Shown in pieces: positions 10,329 to 11,766 of a stretch of 11,766 bases of DNA. The position numbers and the translations under genes are program-made. Numbering within the stretch: the stretch's first letter is position 1; every line of letters starts with the position of its first letter. A model generated the notes under the pieces. It saw only the letters and a list, made by a program, of their open reading frames with translations, did no database searches and was not told where the DNA came from. This DNA is from Lachnospiraceae bacterium (GTDB lineage: Bacteria > Bacillota > Clostridia > Lachnospirales > Lachnospiraceae), in NCBI GenBank assembly GCA_024697505.1, contig JAILFQ010000311.1, positions 1-11,766 on the forward strand, read 5' to 3'.

Positions 10329-11766
10329 ATGAAAGAGATTAAATGGGCATTTTCTTTTCTCGGTAAGTATAAGGCGGCTATGGCGCTGGTGTGGTTACTC
10401 GGAGCAATTTATATTGGTCTGCTTATTGTTGACCCTTTAATTGTGAGTAGCATAGTCGATGACATACTTTACCCGATGTTTAACAACCCTGCATTCTCTA
10501 ACAAGGAAGTTCTGGATGCCTTAATACCAAAGCTTGGACTTGCGTTCGGTATTGTGGTATTTATGGCAGTGGAAAGATTCCTTGCAAACGTTTTAAGAGA
10601 CTATGTAGGTCAGAAAGCGATTTACAACATTCGTGAAGCACTTTATGAAAAAGTGGGAACACAAAGCAGAAGATTCTTTATGAAGAACCGTTCGGGAGAC
10701 CTTATTAACAAGTGTACCGGAGACGTTGAATGGATGCGTCATTTTGTATGCTGGGTTTCCTATCTTTATTTTGAAAGTATTTTTATGGTGGTTATAGTAC
10801 TTTCGGTTTTCTTTTATGTTAACTGGAAGTTTACACTTTGCCTTATTGCAGTTGCACCTATTGCTTTTGCGGTTGCAATTACAATGGGTAAAAAAGTAAG
10901 ACCTGTTTTCCAGAGTGCAAGAGAGCAGCTCTCTAAACTTAACACGGTAGTTGCCGAAAACATTGCGGGAAACAGAGTGGTTCGTGCCTTTTGTCGTGAG
11001 CCGTACGAGATCAAGAAATTTAATGTGGAGAATGAGCTTTACTTTGATAAGCAGCTTGAAGGTAATAAGGTTTGGGTTAAATATGCGCCTATTCTTTCCA
11101 CAATTGCCAGCGTTATGGACGCTTCTGCAATAATTCTTGGTTCAATCTTTGTAATAAAAGGTGAGTTAAGTGTAGGTGAACTTATTATTTTCACATCCCT
11201 TTCCTGGATGCTTAACAACCCTATGCAGCAGCTTGGTTTTATCATTAATGATACCCAGCGTTTTATGGCCAGCTGTGAAAGAGTACATGAGCTTTTCGAA
11301 ACCGAGGCGGATATACAGAGTGCCGGCGGTGCGGTGGAACAGCCTATTAAGGGCGAAATTGAATTTGATAATGTCTCCATGAAGTATGAAGGAGACGAAG
11401 AAGAGATATTAAAGAATATAAGCCTGAAGATCCCTGCAGGTGCTACTGTAGGTATTATGGGAGCAACAGGTTCCGGTAAGTCCACCCTCATTAACCTTAT
11501 AGGAAGATTTGAGGATGTTACCGGCGGAGCTATCAAGATCGATGGTGTAAACGTTAAAGATTACGACCTTCAGTACCTTAGAAAGAATGTTGCGGTTGCT
11601 CTTCAGGATGTATTCCTTTTCTCAGATACGGTACAGTCCAACATTGCCTACGGTGTGCCAAATGCTTCCGAGTCCATTATAGTAAGGGCTGCGGTAGATG
11701 CGGATGCAGACAGCTTTGTAAAGCGTCTTCCGGAAGGCTACCAGACAATAGTAGGAGAAAGAGGTA
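10329..11766 (+). CDS. ABC exporter half-transporter (MdlB/YheH-like), 3' end missing
   Basis: The frame is open to the window end: 479 codons are visible of about 580-620 expected. It has the type IV exporter layout, a membrane domain fused to an ATPase. Helices lie at about residues 16-43, 70-86, 145-165, 167-186, 255-277 and 281-302, with an unusually long ~25-residue loop between the first two. After the membrane domain the ATPase has Walker A GATGSGKST (378-386, K384) and the Q-loop Gln426 in VALQDVFLF. The sequence stops at VGERG, immediately before the LSGGQ signature. Such half-transporters often work as heterodimers encoded side by side, so a partner may follow. The substrate cannot be told. 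AAGGAGAG (10313-10320) precedes ATG 10329. No terminator separates it from recO, 47 bases upstream. Confidence 0.95.
   Translation, partial: MKEIKWAFSFLGKYKAAMALVWLLGAIYIGLLIVDPLIVSSIVDDILYPMFNNPAFSNKEVLDALIPKLGLAFGIVVFMAVERFLANVLRDYVGQKAIYNIREALYEKVGTQSRRFFMKNRSGDLINKCTGDVEWMRHFVCWVSYLYFESIFMVVIVLSVFFYVNWKFTLCLIAVAPIAFAVAITMGKKVRPVFQSAREQLSKLNTVVAENIAGNRVVRAFCREPYEIKKFNVENELYFDKQLEGNKVWVKYAPILSTIASVMDASAIILGSIFVIKGELSVGELIIFTSLSWMLNNPMQQLGFIINDTQRFMASCERVHELFETEADIQSAGGAVEQPIKGEIEFDNVSMKYEGDEEEILKNISLKIPAGATVGIMGATGSGKSTLINLIGRFEDVTGGAIKIDGVNVKDYDLQYLRKNVAVALQDVFLFSDTVQSNIAYGVPNASESIIVRAAVDADADSFVKRLPEGYQTIVGERG

Overview
This window looks like a stretch of chromosome from a low-to-moderate GC clostridial Firmicute, most probably a Lachnospiraceae relative (Butyrivibrio, Roseburia or Lachnospira-like). 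The grounds are the AGGAGG-type ribosome binding sites, a CIRCE operator before groESL, clostridial DUF-type proteins and the era-recO pair. The genus assignment is inference. Every supported gene is on the + strand, coding density is high, and I see no mobile element, RNA gene, CRISPR array or sign of recent transfer.

Layout. Positions 2-733 hold the 3' part of a DUF6062-like protein with two metal-site-like Cys/His clusters. A 187-base gap follows with a small tandem repeat, a promoter and a perfect CIRCE operator, then groES and groEL ending at a strong hairpin terminator. A promoter precedes a small two-helix membrane protein (probably DUF6106-like), followed by guaB (IMP dehydrogenase) and a single-domain PilZ protein, and a second strong terminator. 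Next come a 974-residue M16C zinc metallopeptidase, era and recO at short spacing, and an ABC exporter half-transporter cut by the window end just before its ABC signature motif.

How it fits together. GroES and GroEL form the chaperonin, probably repressed by HrcA through CIRCE. GuaB commits IMP to guanine nucleotides, and the downstream PilZ protein carries the motifs for binding cyclic di-GMP, which is made from GTP. The functional link between them is only suggestive. The M16C protease, Era (30S assembly GTPase) and RecO (recombination mediator) form a housekeeping run.

I do not find a convincing new biological system. The most interesting points are the duplicated Cys/His module in the first gene, the guaB-pilZ pairing, a Pro/Ala-rich GroEL tail in place of the usual GGM repeats, and a terminator whose tail contains a perfect TATAAT.
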